DNA of 34,151 bases, from NCBI GenBank assembly GCA_023145835.1, contig JAGLDH010000053.1, forward strand, positions 1 to 34,151. Direction: 5' to 3'. Position 1 is the stretch's first letter. Each line of letters starts with the position of its first letter. Shown one piece after another: positions 9,063 through 17,646 of the stretch. The stretch is from Methylococcales bacterium. GTDB lineage: Bacteria; Pseudomonadota; Gammaproteobacteria; Methylococcales; Methylomonadaceae. Made by a program: the position numbers and the translations under genes. The notes under the pieces were generated by a model. The model made no database searches. It was not told the origin of the DNA and saw only the letters and a list, made by a program, of their open reading frames with translations.

Positions 9063-9554
9063 ATGTTTAAGCATTTAATTGATTACTTTGATACATCCTT
9101 ATATGTTCAAATATGGGAAAAAAGAATAAAAGTCACTAATATTTCAGCAAGTGATATTTATGATGAAAAACCTCTCATTGCTATTTCAACAAATAAGAAA
9201 GGTAATAAAATTATAGAAGCAATAGGCAATGAAGCTTCTTTAGTTTCTGGGGATAATATTGAAATAATTAATCCTTTTAGTCATACAAGGTCTTTAATCT
9301 CAAATTTTGAAATGGGTGAAAATCTTCTTAAGCATACATTTATTAGAGTGTTAAAAAGAAGCATCTTTAGACCAGCCCCAAAGGTTGTTATTCATCCTAT
9401 GGAAAAAACGGAAGGTGGTTTAACAAATGTGGAAGAAAGAGCATTTAGAGAATTGGCACTGAGTGCAGGTGCTAGAGACGTTGTTGTTTATCAAGGTCAT
9501 GAATTGCTAATGACTGGTTTTAATTATGAAGATATTAAGATGCGTAGTGAATAA
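9063..9554 (+). CDS. Short MreB-like protein (N-terminal actin-fold part only)
   Basis: A 163-residue protein that aligns by eye with the first ~160 residues of the rod-shape actin MreB. It begins MFKHLIDYFDTSLYVQIWEK, compared with MreB's FSSDLSIDLGT start. It then has EKPLIAIST and IEAIGNEA, followed by ENLLKHTFIRVLKRSIFRPA (MreB: [20 protein letters not shown]), KVVIHPM, and EERAFRELALSAGARDVVVY (MreB: [20 protein letters not shown]). The phosphate-1 loop DLGTANT is not preserved, and everything after subdomain Ib, including the second nucleotide loop, is absent. The frame ends cleanly (EDIKMRSE), with no coding remnant seen behind it. It could be a decayed paralogue or a specialised short accessory protein. 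It is probably not a filament-forming ATPase. No Shine-Dalgarno precedes the ATG. Confidence 0.65.
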   Translation: MFKHLIDYFDTSLYVQIWEKRIKVTNISASDIYDEKPLIAISTNKKGNKIIEAIGNEASLVSGDNIEIINPFSHTRSLISNFEMGENLLKHTFIRVLKRSIFRPAPKVVIHPMEKTEGGLTNVEERAFRELALSAGARDVVVYQGHELLMTGFNYEDIKMRSE

Positions 9555-9907
9555 TAAATAAAGCTTATAGATAGTTATTAAATGAAGGTTGAATAGATAA
9601 CGATCCACCTATTATAAAAATATTAGTTGTCTCATTATTTTGGGTATATGACTATGTTTGATTTATTTTATGAGTTATTTCTAATGAAAATAATTGTTTT
9701 GCAAACTGATTATTTAATCGAAAAAAATATGTTATATACAGTGGAAATGGACTAAGGTTAAAATTTCAACCAATATATGTAATTAAGTATAATATTGTTT
9801 TTAGACGGTTTTATTCCCAAAGTTTAGTGCTTTGCTAGAGTTCAGCAAGCACAATCTGAGTCAAATCGAGTTTGTATGATAAGGTTAGAAAGTTGGAGCT
9901 TTTTAGT
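9555..9907. other. AT-rich intergenic region before the glycosyltransferase-like gene
   Basis: Nothing recognisable was found in this 350-base gap. It includes a short upstream in-frame extension of the next gene (from a TTG at 9872), which I judge to be untranslated leader. Confidence 0.3.
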
Positions 9908-11005
9908 TTGAAAAAAAATATAGTAGTTTATATTACAGGCCATGGTTATGGGCATTTATCTCAAACCATAGAGGTGCTGATAGCTTTATTTAGGATAAAA
10001 CCACAAACTCAATTTACTCTTATTACTTCTATACCAGAGGTAATGGTTTTAACACGAATAGCAGAAAGAATACCTGTTTCCCACATTGATTATGTGAATG
10101 ATGATGCTAAAACGGATATTGGTATCCCTATGGTAGATGCCATTCAGGTCAATCAAGAAGAAACTATTGCTGCCTATAAAAGAATTCATCGCCAATGGAC
10201 GAGCCACATCAAATTTGAAGAGCAAAGGCTGGTAGCACTTAAACCTGATATTGTGTTGAGTAATGTTGGATATGTTGCACTACAAGCGGGTGCTAATCTT
10301 GATATACCCTCTGTGGCATTATGTTCATTAGATTGGGCAACGACTTGGGCTAAGTTTGGTTCTCAGGATGGTGAAGGAAAAGAAATTTTTAATCAAATTG
10401 TTGAAGCATATCGCTCTGCAAAGATATTTTTGCAAATGACACCTCATTTACCTATGCTTTTTTTGAAAAATACAATCAGTGTGCCTTTTGTCGTCAGACA
10501 AGGAAAAAGCAAGCGCCAATTTATTGATCAACGTTTTTCTCAGTGTCTAGGGAAAAAACTCATTCTAATTTCTATGGGTGGAATGGATGCAGAGATAAAT
10601 TTTGATCAGTGGCCTAAAATTGATCATGTCATTTATATTGTGACAGGGAGAAATACCTTGCCTAAAGGTTTTATCCATTCAGATGAATTGAAATTGGACT
10701 TTTCAGATATTATGGCATCAGTCGATGCGGTGTTAACTAAAACAGGGTATGGCATGGTGGTTGAGAGTGTGGTCAATCAAATACCTTTATTTTATGTTGC
10801 CCGTATAGACTGGCCTGAACATGAGATTATGCTTGAGTGGTGCAAAGAAAATAACTGTGTTTTAGAGGTTACTCGAAGCGAGTTTGAGCAGGGCTTAACG
10901 AAGGATCAAATAGATAACTTGTTCTCTCTGCCCGCTAAGAATAAAGTTTTGGAGGCTGGGCAAGGTGCTGAAATTTGTACAAATTATATTTTATCACTGA
11001 TGTAA
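9908..11005 (+). CDS. Glycosyltransferase-like protein of the MurG/GT28 type
   Basis: About 365 residues with the two-Rossmann GT-B layout. The N terminus has a strand followed by the glycine-rich GHGYGHLSQTIEVL motif, as in MurG-type UDP-sugar transferases and the N-terminal domain of L-arabinokinase-like proteins. Further on come KPDIVLSNVGYVALQAGANL, the second-domain strand LILISMGGMD, and the acceptor loop LTKTGYGMVVESVVNQIPLF, with the G-x-G-x-x-x-E donor-nucleotide pattern. The sugar and acceptor are unknown. TTG at 9908 is preferred because TTGGAG lies about 10 bases upstream; a TTG at 9872 would add 12 residues that precede the first beta-strand. It ends about 40 bases before a strong terminator and appears to be monocistronic. 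Confidence 0.7.
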   Translation: MKKNIVVYITGHGYGHLSQTIEVLIALFRIKPQTQFTLITSIPEVMVLTRIAERIPVSHIDYVNDDAKTDIGIPMVDAIQVNQEETIAAYKRIHRQWTSHIKFEEQRLVALKPDIVLSNVGYVALQAGANLDIPSVALCSLDWATTWAKFGSQDGEGKEIFNQIVEAYRSAKIFLQMTPHLPMLFLKNTISVPFVVRQGKSKRQFIDQRFSQCLGKKLILISMGGMDAEINFDQWPKIDHVIYIVTGRNTLPKGFIHSDELKLDFSDIMASVDAVLTKTGYGMVVESVVNQIPLFYVARIDWPEHEIMLEWCKENNCVLEVTRSEFEQGLTKDQIDNLFSLPAKNKVLEAGQGAEICTNYILSLM

Positions 11006-11044
11006 TTCTATTAAACGGTATTTTTTTAAAAAAGTTTTAACGAT

Positions 11045-11084
11045 AATAATGCCACCTAATAAGGGACAAATAGGTGGCATTATT
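11045..11084. terminator. Strong bidirectional rho-independent terminator
   Basis: AATAATGCCACCTA (11045-11058) pairs perfectly over 14 bp with TAGGTGGCATTATT (11071-11084) around a 12-base loop. A T-rich run (GTGTTTTTATATTTT) follows on the plus strand. It lies between convergent genes and probably serves both. Confidence 0.9.
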
Positions 11085-11097
11085 GTGTTTTTATATT

Positions 11098-12786
11098 TTA
11101 CTGAATAACATTAATCGTCACCTTACAACTTGCTGTAGTGCCGTTGTCATTAGCAACATTCATCGTGTATGTTTTAGTTTGAGTTGGGTAAAACCAAGTA
11201 TAGTCAGAAGGCATGTTTACAGAACCAACTCCATTATCAATGTTGGCTGATGATGCGTTGTCTGTCCACCACCAAAGTGCACTTCCTTCGCCTAATTTGA
11301 TAGTCTGTGGATCAGCACCTATTTCACAGGCAGGCGGGGATTCTTCAACTTGACCTTCAACAATAATTGTTGTCTGGCATGTGGTTGACGTTCCATCTTG
11401 ACCTTTTGCAGTCATAGTATAAGTTGTCGTTTTTGTTGGGTGAGTCCAATTGAAGCCAGAAGGCGTGCTAATTGATCCAATTGTATTGTCAATATTGGCT
11501 GATGCCACTGCATCTGACCACCACCAAAGAGCTGAACCTTCTCCTTTTTTTATTTTCTGCGGATCAGCTCCTAACTTGCAAGTAGGTGCATTAAATTGTT
11601 GCTGGTCTTGTGTCATAAGAAATGGAGTATTCTGCACTCCATTATAAGTTCCATAACCAATGACTTGCCCTTTGTTATTAATAGCTGAAGCTGTATTTAA
11701 ACTAGACCATCCTTCGGCTCCTTCAGTAATGAGAGTTTTTAAATCATGAGTTTGTCCGTTAAAAAATAAAATAGCTTTAATAGGTTTAAGTCTTGTTCCA
11801 ACTCGTTTTATGACCATCCCAACAGCTAGGCCGGTATTGTTAATATCAGATGCACGAGTAGATTCATCATCAAAGATTCCTAGATCAGTAATAGACCAGT
11901 TGTTATCATTGAATGTGGCGATAAAGGCTGCGTCTCCTCCCTGTGCTGCATCTTGGTTGTAACCAACAATTTGGTTGTTGTCATTTAGCCCTTCAAGAAC
12001 CAGACGATCACTTGAAAACTGATCTGTTGTGAGAGTATTCCATTGAGTATTTTCTTTAGAAACTATATGAGAAGTCCTCATGCTTTGAGCACTTCTTGTT
12101 CCTAAAGTACCCACTATTTGATGACGATTATTAATACTAAAGAAGTTATGAGTGAGGGGAACTGGGACACTTATTTCAAAATCTATTTTAGCCCAATTAT
12201 TCTCATTTTTTTCTGCTATAAAAATGTTTCTTAGTAAATTTTCACCATTTTGAACAGGGTTTTTATAATAAATGCTTCCAACGATGTCTCCTGTATCACC
12301 AATGCTATAGGCTGAAGATGAGTCAATACTTGGAGAGTTAAGTATAGGCGTTAAGTCTGTCATTACCCAATTATTATTGATGCTTTCAGCGACAAAGGCG
12401 TGAGTAGAAGTGGATGTTTCATTTAGTTCGATAGAACTTTTGCCTACTATTTGTCCTAAATTATTAATTCCATATGCGAAAGAGCTGCCATTATTGCCTC
12501 CGAGGGAACCTATGTCTGTCATTACTCGATTACCATTAATTTCTGATGAAATAAATGCATGACGTGATGAGCCTGATCCGGATGAATTTCTTTTAGAATA
12601 TGAGCCTACTATTTGACCTGAGTCATTGATATCTCTAAGGTTGATATTGGTTGAAATTAAAGGCTGGCTCGTTATAGGTGAAATAGAGTACTGAAGGTTT
12701 TCTGCAGGTAAAGGAGGTGAAGCATGCAAAATAGGATTAAACAATAATAAGCTTAGAAATATTTTTGATTGTAGTAATTTTTTCAT
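11098..12786 (-). CDS. Exported HAF-repeat protein with two C-terminal Ig-like domains
   Basis: A 562-residue secreted protein. Residues 1-22 form a signal peptide (LLQSKIFLSLLLFNPILHA). Residues ~30-390 hold degenerate repeats of the extracellular HAF type, in which a unit such as SFAYGINNLGQIVGKS recurs about every 50 residues (other copies: NGLNDNNQIVGYN-like, ASDINNTGLAVGMV, ASAINNKGQVIGYG). These probably form a beta-propeller-like fold. From ~395 to the end are two tandem ~80-residue modules, each with C-x(2)-GADPQ, IK.GEGSALWWW, a TYTM strand and a closing cysteine, so each may carry one disulphide. Binding to polysaccharide or to cells is a reasonable guess. The start has only a weak Shine-Dalgarno. 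It belongs to a group of exported minus-strand genes with the next two. Confidence 0.75.
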   Translation of the reverse strand: MKKLLQSKIFLSLLLFNPILHASPPLPAENLQYSISPITSQPLISTNINLRDINDSGQIVGSYSKRNSSGSGSSRHAFISSEINGNRVMTDIGSLGGNNGSSFAYGINNLGQIVGKSSIELNETSTSTHAFVAESINNNWVMTDLTPILNSPSIDSSSAYSIGDTGDIVGSIYYKNPVQNGENLLRNIFIAEKNENNWAKIDFEISVPVPLTHNFFSINNRHQIVGTLGTRSAQSMRTSHIVSKENTQWNTLTTDQFSSDRLVLEGLNDNNQIVGYNQDAAQGGDAAFIATFNDNNWSITDLGIFDDESTRASDINNTGLAVGMVIKRVGTRLKPIKAILFFNGQTHDLKTLITEGAEGWSSLNTASAINNKGQVIGYGTYNGVQNTPFLMTQDQQQFNAPTCKLGADPQKIKKGEGSALWWWSDAVASANIDNTIGSISTPSGFNWTHPTKTTTYTMTAKGQDGTSTTCQTTIIVEGQVEESPPACEIGADPQTIKLGEGSALWWWTDNASSANIDNGVGSVNMPSDYTWFYPTQTKTYTMNVANDNGTTASCKVTINVIQ

Positions 12787-12925
12787 GAGAGTTTAACTAA
12801 AGTTGTAATATGTAATGAAAGCCCATTTATATTTTTCTAGTTAGGGGTCTTGGTTTTTACAAAGTAAAAATTCATTCTATATCATATGATTATATTTACT
12901 CAATATAAATACCTTTAAAAAAGTA

Positions 12926-13219
12926 TTATAAAAATAGAATGGGTGGAGAGATGGCTATAAAAGAGGGGATAATGACTAAAAGAATGAGTGCTTTAGTGAC
13001 TGTTCTTTTTATAAAATCTTGTTTTAATTCTAAAATTAATTTTTCTGGATCGGTTTTATATTGCTTAATTTGATTAATAGATAATGAGTTAATACTTATT
13101 TTATTTGTAAAATAACGAAGTGTCATATTTTTTGATGTGGTTAGTTTTGCCCACCAGAGGGGGTGAGCAAAACTAAGAGAGAGGTTTGTTAGGAATGAGA
13201 AAAGAGAGAGAGGCTTCAT
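12926..13219 (-). CDS. Possible small membrane-anchored protein
   Basis: A 97-codon frame directly after the carbohydrate-binding-like gene. It has a moderately hydrophobic N terminus (SLFSFLTNLSLSFAHP), a polar middle (YKTDPEKLILELKQDFIKR) and a hydrophobic C-terminal segment (ALILLVIIPSFIAI) that could span the membrane. It resembles no family I know. The only ribosome-binding sequence is AGGA directly against the ATG, which is poor, so it could be spurious. The coding-like middle is the main argument for it. Confidence 0.3.
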   Translation of the reverse strand: MKPLSLFSFLTNLSLSFAHPLWWAKLTTSKNMTLRYFTNKISINSLSINQIKQYKTDPEKLILELKQDFIKRTVTKALILLVIIPSFIAISPPILFL

Positions 13220-13235
13220 TCCTAACAGAGTATCT

Positions 13236-13898
13236 TTAGTTTGATAATTTAATATCATCAATCCAAAGATTTGCTGCCACTTCAGGACCTCCATTCCATC
13301 CAGTGTAGACGCCATCAGCAGAATGCCCTTGGTCAGTTTTAGAGCCTAGCGTTCCTTGACTAAATCTTATCGTTTTGACATTACCTAATGTTTCACTCAG
13401 AGAAAAAGAAGCGTTTGATTTTCCATGTCCACCTAAAGGAACCATTTGAACGTCAGCTAATGAAAAAGATGCATCATGCCAATTGCTATCATTAGGAATC
13501 ACAGCACCTGTTTTTACTACATAGCGAGTTCTTAAGTCGGCTAGTGTGTTGCCAAAGGCTAGATGTATTTCAACAGGCGCTGTTCCCATATTTTTGAATC
13601 TTACTGAAAGAGTTTTTGCACTTTTTGCATTATAGTTACCACGCCATTGCCCTGTTTCATTTTGAAAAACGATTTTTTTGTCTGGGTGTGTCGATGTTTT
13701 TCCTTCTGATATAAGTTTAATGTACTTGTTACCATCTGCTTCAGTTTCAACTGTTAAAGGTAGGCCTGCTGCTCCACCTTTATTCCAGCCTTGAGTCGTT
13801 CCATCAGTAAAGTCGTTAAGGATTATGTCAGCTGCGCTAACGTTGGCGCAGGCTAGAACCGAAGCCAAAGCAACCACAGGTGAAAATACTTTTTTCAT
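13236..13898 (-). CDS. Exported carbohydrate-binding-like (jelly-roll) protein
   Basis: A 220-residue secreted protein. ATG at 13898 is chosen because GGAGAACAAA lies just upstream and because it creates a canonical signal peptide (MKKVFSPVVALASVLACANV, then SAADI). The mature domain starts DIILNDFTDGTTQGWNKGG and ends AANLWIDDIKLSN. An initial strand followed by F-x-W, and a terminal W-I-D-D-I strand, are features of galactose-binding/CBM-like jelly-roll modules (CIA30 and related). There is no attached catalytic domain. It sits between two HAF-repeat genes on the same strand, which suggests a shared extracellular or matrix role. No PEP-CTERM or LPxTG tail is present. Confidence 0.65.
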   Translation of the reverse strand: MKKVFSPVVALASVLACANVSAADIILNDFTDGTTQGWNKGGAAGLPLTVETEADGNKYIKLISEGKTSTHPDKKIVFQNETGQWRGNYNAKSAKTLSVRFKNMGTAPVEIHLAFGNTLADLRTRYVVKTGAVIPNDSNWHDASFSLADVQMVPLGGHGKSNASFSLSETLGNVKTIRFSQGTLGSKTDQGHSADGVYTGWNGGPEVAANLWIDDIKLSN

Positions 13899-14023
13899 TT
13901 TGTTCTCCAAACTTTGCCCCTGTTGGGCATTAATTTTTAAATTTTTTATCAAGTTGATTGTTAGTAGAAAAATTCTACAAATGAGCAAGCAACTTAGAAT
14001 TTAAATGTAGATCAATCTATAGC

Positions 14024-15388
14024 TTATATTTTGATTCTGAAAGCCATTGAAGTATGTTTATCATTCGCCTTGTCTTTCCAGAAACGACCACGGCCTACAA
14101 TAACACCGTCATCACTGATGCTATATGCTTCACGCAATTCTTTCCAGTTTGCTTTGTCGGCAGCTGGTAAAGCTTCATAGAGATCTATTAATTGACCATT
14201 TTGGAATAAAAAAGCATGTCTGCCAGGTTTAGGTTTATTATCTACTGCGCTACCGACTACCTGTCCATGTGTATTAATATCATATCCTTTTGTATCGCCA
14301 CCCAATCCTGGTATTTTTGTCATTGAGGTGCCATCATGAATAAATGCAGCATATTGTCCTTCTGTAGTTAATGACCAGCCTGTAGTATGACCTTTATCAT
14401 TGATTGCTCTTGCTTCTGAATAGCCAGAGTTATCAAGTGATCCTAAGTTTTTAGCTGTACCATTTTCATATAAAAAAGCGACTGCAGATCCATCCGCCGT
14501 TGTTGCAACACCCGCAATTTGGCCTGCGTCATTAATATCAAATGCAAATGAGCGTTGGCCACCTAGAATATCACCACCCAATGCAGTCATTGCTTTGCTC
14601 TTCGCATCATAGCTGAATGCTACGTGGTCAGAGTTGTCGGCTTTACTTGATGACCAACCCACCGCGATATCGTTATTATTGATGCCATAGGCTCTGGAAT
14701 CTTTTCCTTGGGCAAGAGGAGCAATGGTGACTAATTCTTTTCCACCCTTGTTATAAAATGCATTGTAAACACGAGGGGTCGCTTTCTTTTCACTGATAAC
14801 GCCAAAGCCTACAATAGCACCCGAGTTATTAATTGAGCGACCTGCGTCGCGTCCACCAAGTAGTCCGTTTAATCCTTCAATCTGTCCTTGATCAAAAAGA
14901 AAACGAACAGGGACTGTTTTCTTTTTAGTATTACGAGAACGTCCTGTAATTCCCTGGCCATTATCGCTGACACTGTAGGCATAAGAGAAAGAGCCCGGAG
15001 CAAGAAAGCCTAATGCGGTGATTTTTTCACCTTTAATCATTTTTCCGTAGATAGTTGGACCAATGCCTGTTGCTTTAAATTCGGCTCCACCAATTGATTT
15101 GACTTCTGCTTTATAGGTTTGTGCTCCACCAACGGCAATGTCTGTAAGTTTGAATGATAACTTATCTGAGACTTTAACAGCAGGGTTGTTAGGTGCAGTG
15201 GAAATAGGGGTCGCTGATTGTAAAATAAGTTTGTCAGGTGCTTGGTATTGCATCGTGACGTCATACATTGCTTTCTTGTACATTACGTGTGGAATATGTA
15301 ATGTATTGCCAGAATAGGTTGAGTCACCTGCATTAGCAACTGAGCAGCATAGTGCTAATGAGGTAAGCATTAAACCAGAGTGTTTCAT
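14024..15388 (-). CDS. Exported HAF-repeat protein
   Basis: A 454-residue secreted protein. The signal peptide is MKHSGLMLTSLALCCSVANA. ATG at 15388 is chosen, since GGTGA lies just upstream; GTG and TTG codons a few codons earlier are in frame but poorly placed. Residues ~20-125 form a beta-rich N-terminal domain without a known name. From ~130 on there are at least six HAF units, such as SYAYSVSDNGQGITGRS, SRAYGINNNDIAVGWS, SFAFDINDAGQIAGVA and TKGYDINTHGQVVGSA, likely a beta-propeller. It lacks the C-terminal Ig-like pair seen in the other HAF protein of this window. It is the first gene of the minus-strand exported group. Confidence 0.75.
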   Translation of the reverse strand: MKHSGLMLTSLALCCSVANAGDSTYSGNTLHIPHVMYKKAMYDVTMQYQAPDKLILQSATPISTAPNNPAVKVSDKLSFKLTDIAVGGAQTYKAEVKSIGGAEFKATGIGPTIYGKMIKGEKITALGFLAPGSFSYAYSVSDNGQGITGRSRNTKKKTVPVRFLFDQGQIEGLNGLLGGRDAGRSINNSGAIVGFGVISEKKATPRVYNAFYNKGGKELVTIAPLAQGKDSRAYGINNNDIAVGWSSSKADNSDHVAFSYDAKSKAMTALGGDILGGQRSFAFDINDAGQIAGVATTADGSAVAFLYENGTAKNLGSLDNSGYSEARAINDKGHTTGWSLTTEGQYAAFIHDGTSMTKIPGLGGDTKGYDINTHGQVVGSAVDNKPKPGRHAFLFQNGQLIDLYEALPAADKANWKELREAYSISDDGVIVGRGRFWKDKANDKHTSMAFRIKI

Positions 15389-15856
15389 GAGTTTCACCAA
15401 AAATGATTGTTAATAAAGTTTAGGGATGGCATTTTAAAGCGTAAGACATCACTATTTTGATTCAACGATTTTATTATTCTTATTTAAAGAGACAATATTA
15501 TTAATCGCCTATTTTAGTGGTGAGCAAAAATTGTGCCTGATTTGGATGTGTGTTTATGAATATTGGCAACTTACTAATATCGTTAACTATTTTAAGGAAA
15601 TTATTTCTATTTCAATTGAACTAATGAAGAAATTATCTCTCTAATAGTCTAAAAAATTAGAACCAGGATTGTTAGAAAGGCTGTAGCCCTGTCTACATAC
15701 AGTGAACAGCTTTTTTTTGGGGAGATAGGAAGATTAGAATTGGTGTTGATTTTCCAGAGGAAATCTAAAAAAGTAGAGTAATTAAACGCCGTTATATAGC
15801 TTGCTTAGTGTGAGTTATTTCACCCTTTTTTGCTTTATTGATAATGTCAATTTAGC
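15389..15856. other. Intergenic region between the HAF gene and modC
   Basis: No gene was found. It should contain the leftward promoter for the HAF gene and the 3' end of the mod operon. GCTGT at about 15681 and ACAGC at about 15708, followed by eight T residues, form a weak terminator-like hairpin on the plus strand. CGTTATAT at about 15790 looks like half of a ModE operator, but no second half follows and it lies downstream of modC. Confidence 0.35.
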
Positions 15857-16942
15857 TTAGCCTGCTTTCCCAAGAAAAGAAAAAGATTGGGCTTTAATTA
15901 AGCAATAAACTTGATCACCCTGACATAAACTTAAATCAGAAAACGCCTTTGGTGTAATATCGATAGTAAGTGGTGCAGCACCAATATCAACACATATTGA
16001 GATACAAGAAGCATTTTTTGTACAAGAAATAATAGGTGCTTTAATTTGGTTTTGAATAGAAATTTGAGAAATATGCTGTTTGGCAATTGCTATTTCACTA
16101 GAGCGAATAGAGAGGTAGCAAGAGTCTCCAATCGAAAATTTATCTGTTAATGGGAGTAATATTCTGTTGCCTTTTAACTCTGCAATCGTGTGGCCTGACT
16201 CTATATCATGGTCAATAATGGTTGCTGTGATAATGTTTTCTAGTCCCATTGTGTTAGCAATACCTTGAACACGCTCTTCTTTGATAACATCGTAAAAATG
16301 ACCGTCACCAAGAATTCGGCCGTTGTTAATGACGACTAAGTAATCTGTTAAATGGAGTATTTCTTCCATTGAGTGACTGATATAAACCATCGGTAGATTG
16401 AGCTCATCTTTAACGCGCTTTAAAAAAGGTAAGATTTGTTGCTTCAATCCCTGGTCTAACGAGGCTAGTGGTTCGTCTAGCATTAAGAATCGTGGTGAGG
16501 CAAGTAATGCTCTACCCAATCCTACCCGTTGTTTTTCTCCACCTGAAAGTTGTGCTGGGCGCTTTTTTAATAAATGACCTATTTCTAATAAATCAACAAT
16601 TTCTGGCATCTCAAAACGACGTTGTTTTCGATGTATTCGTTTATAGCCGTAAAGTAAATTCTGTGTAACAGGTAAATGGGGAAATAGTTGGCTATCTTGA
16701 AACACCACGCCTACTTCTCGTTTATTGGGAGAAAGATTAATATTTTTAGCACTGTTGAATAAATGTTTCTCTCCTAGCTTTAACCAGCCATTATCTGGAT
16801 GAGCTAATCCAGCAACGAGGTTTAAGAGCGTACTTTTGCCTGAGCCTGATGAGCCGAATAAACCGGTAACAGGTTTATCTAAAGAAAACTTTGCTTCAAG
16901 ATCAAAGTTGCCTCTTTGTAATTGTATGTCAAGCGATAACAT
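15857..16942 (-). CDS. modC: Molybdate ABC transporter ATP-binding protein ModC
   Basis: A 361-residue ATPase that powers molybdate import through ModB. Walker A GSSGSGKST is at ~30-38; the signature LSGGEKQRVGLGRAL, Walker B FLMLDEPLASLDQ and the switch histidine in VYISHSMEE follow in order. The C-terminal ~70 residues have the Mop/TOBE oxyanion-binding pattern (YLSIRSSEIAIAK and IDITPKAFSDLSLCQGDQVY), which distinguishes ModC from other ABC ATPases. The start overlaps the modB stop in TAATG, behind a perfect AGGAGG, so the two are translationally coupled. The length is typical of full ModC. It is the last gene of the minus-strand run. No ModE gene or clear ModE operator is in the window. 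Confidence 0.93.
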   Translation of the reverse strand: MLSLDIQLQRGNFDLEAKFSLDKPVTGLFGSSGSGKSTLLNLVAGLAHPDNGWLKLGEKHLFNSAKNINLSPNKREVGVVFQDSQLFPHLPVTQNLLYGYKRIHRKQRRFEMPEIVDLLEIGHLLKKRPAQLSGGEKQRVGLGRALLASPRFLMLDEPLASLDQGLKQQILPFLKRVKDELNLPMVYISHSMEEILHLTDYLVVINNGRILGDGHFYDVIKEERVQGIANTMGLENIITATIIDHDIESGHTIAELKGNRILLPLTDKFSIGDSCYLSIRSSEIAIAKQHISQISIQNQIKAPIISCTKNASCISICVDIGAAPLTIDITPKAFSDLSLCQGDQVYCLIKAQSFSFLGKAG

Positions 16943-17637
16943 TATTTTCCTCCTAACCAAAGTGCAGTACGACGCTCAATAAGAGCGCTAAACAAGAGGG
17001 CGCTCAAGGCAAGAATAATAGAAATAATAAGTAATCGTTGAGCGGGTTCATTGCCGTCAGGGACTTGTATATACGTGTATATTGCCAAGGGTAATGTGCG
17101 AGTTTCACCTTCAATATTGCCAACAAAGGTAATGGTTGCGCCAAATTCACCAAGGCTTCGTGCAAAAGCTAATATTGAACCCGTTATAATGCCAGGAAGT
17201 GCCAAGGGTAAAGTGATGGTAAAAAAAGTATTGATTGCACTAGCACCAAGGCTTCTGGCAGCTTGTTCTAGCTTTATCTCTATGCTGGAAATTGATAATC
17301 GAATTGAGCGTACCATTAATGGAAAACTCATTAAGGCAGTTGCTAATACCGCGCCGCGCCAACTAAAGGCAAGGGTAATATCAAAATTTTGATAAAGCCA
17401 TTTTCCAATCATTCCTTGTTTACCTAGTAATAATAGTAACAAATAGCCTGTTACTACTGGAGGCAAGACTAAAGGTAAATGTAATAATCCATCAAGTAAA
17501 GATTTTCCGATAAAATCATGCCGTGCTAATAACCAGCCGGTAAAGATACCGGGTATCAAAATAATCGCAACACTCCATAAACTCACTTTTATTGAGAGCA
17601 TCATGGCTGAATATTCTGTGGGCGATAGATCGAACAT
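16942..17637 (-). CDS. modB: Molybdate ABC transporter permease ModB
   Basis: A 231-residue inner-membrane protein with five to six hydrophobic helices, the usual ModB size. Signature stretches are LLHLPLVLPPVVTGYLLLLL and the cytoplasmic EAA coupling loop EQAARSLGASAINTFFTITL, followed by PGIITGSILAFARSLGEFGA, which is near-diagnostic for ModB/WtpB permeases. It forms the membrane channel with ModC and receives oxyanion from ModA. It starts 9 bases after modA and overlaps modC by one base. Tungstate could also be transported; permease sequence alone does not separate the two. Confidence 0.93.
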   Translation of the reverse strand: MFDLSPTEYSAMMLSIKVSLWSVAIILIPGIFTGWLLARHDFIGKSLLDGLLHLPLVLPPVVTGYLLLLLLGKQGMIGKWLYQNFDITLAFSWRGAVLATALMSFPLMVRSIRLSISSIEIKLEQAARSLGASAINTFFTITLPLALPGIITGSILAFARSLGEFGATITFVGNIEGETRTLPLAIYTYIQVPDGNEPAQRLLIISIILALSALLFSALIERRTALWLGGK

Positions 17638-17646
17638 ATAAATACC

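Noticed and set aside
15681-15720. GCTGT...ACAGC plus T-run as a terminator or riboswitch
   Set aside because: The stem is only 5 bp with a 20+ base loop, and no plus-strand gene ends there; no riboswitch fold was recognised.
15788-15797. CGTTATAT resembling a ModE operator half-site
   Set aside because: No matching ATATAACG half follows at the right spacing, and the site is downstream of modC rather than at a promoter.
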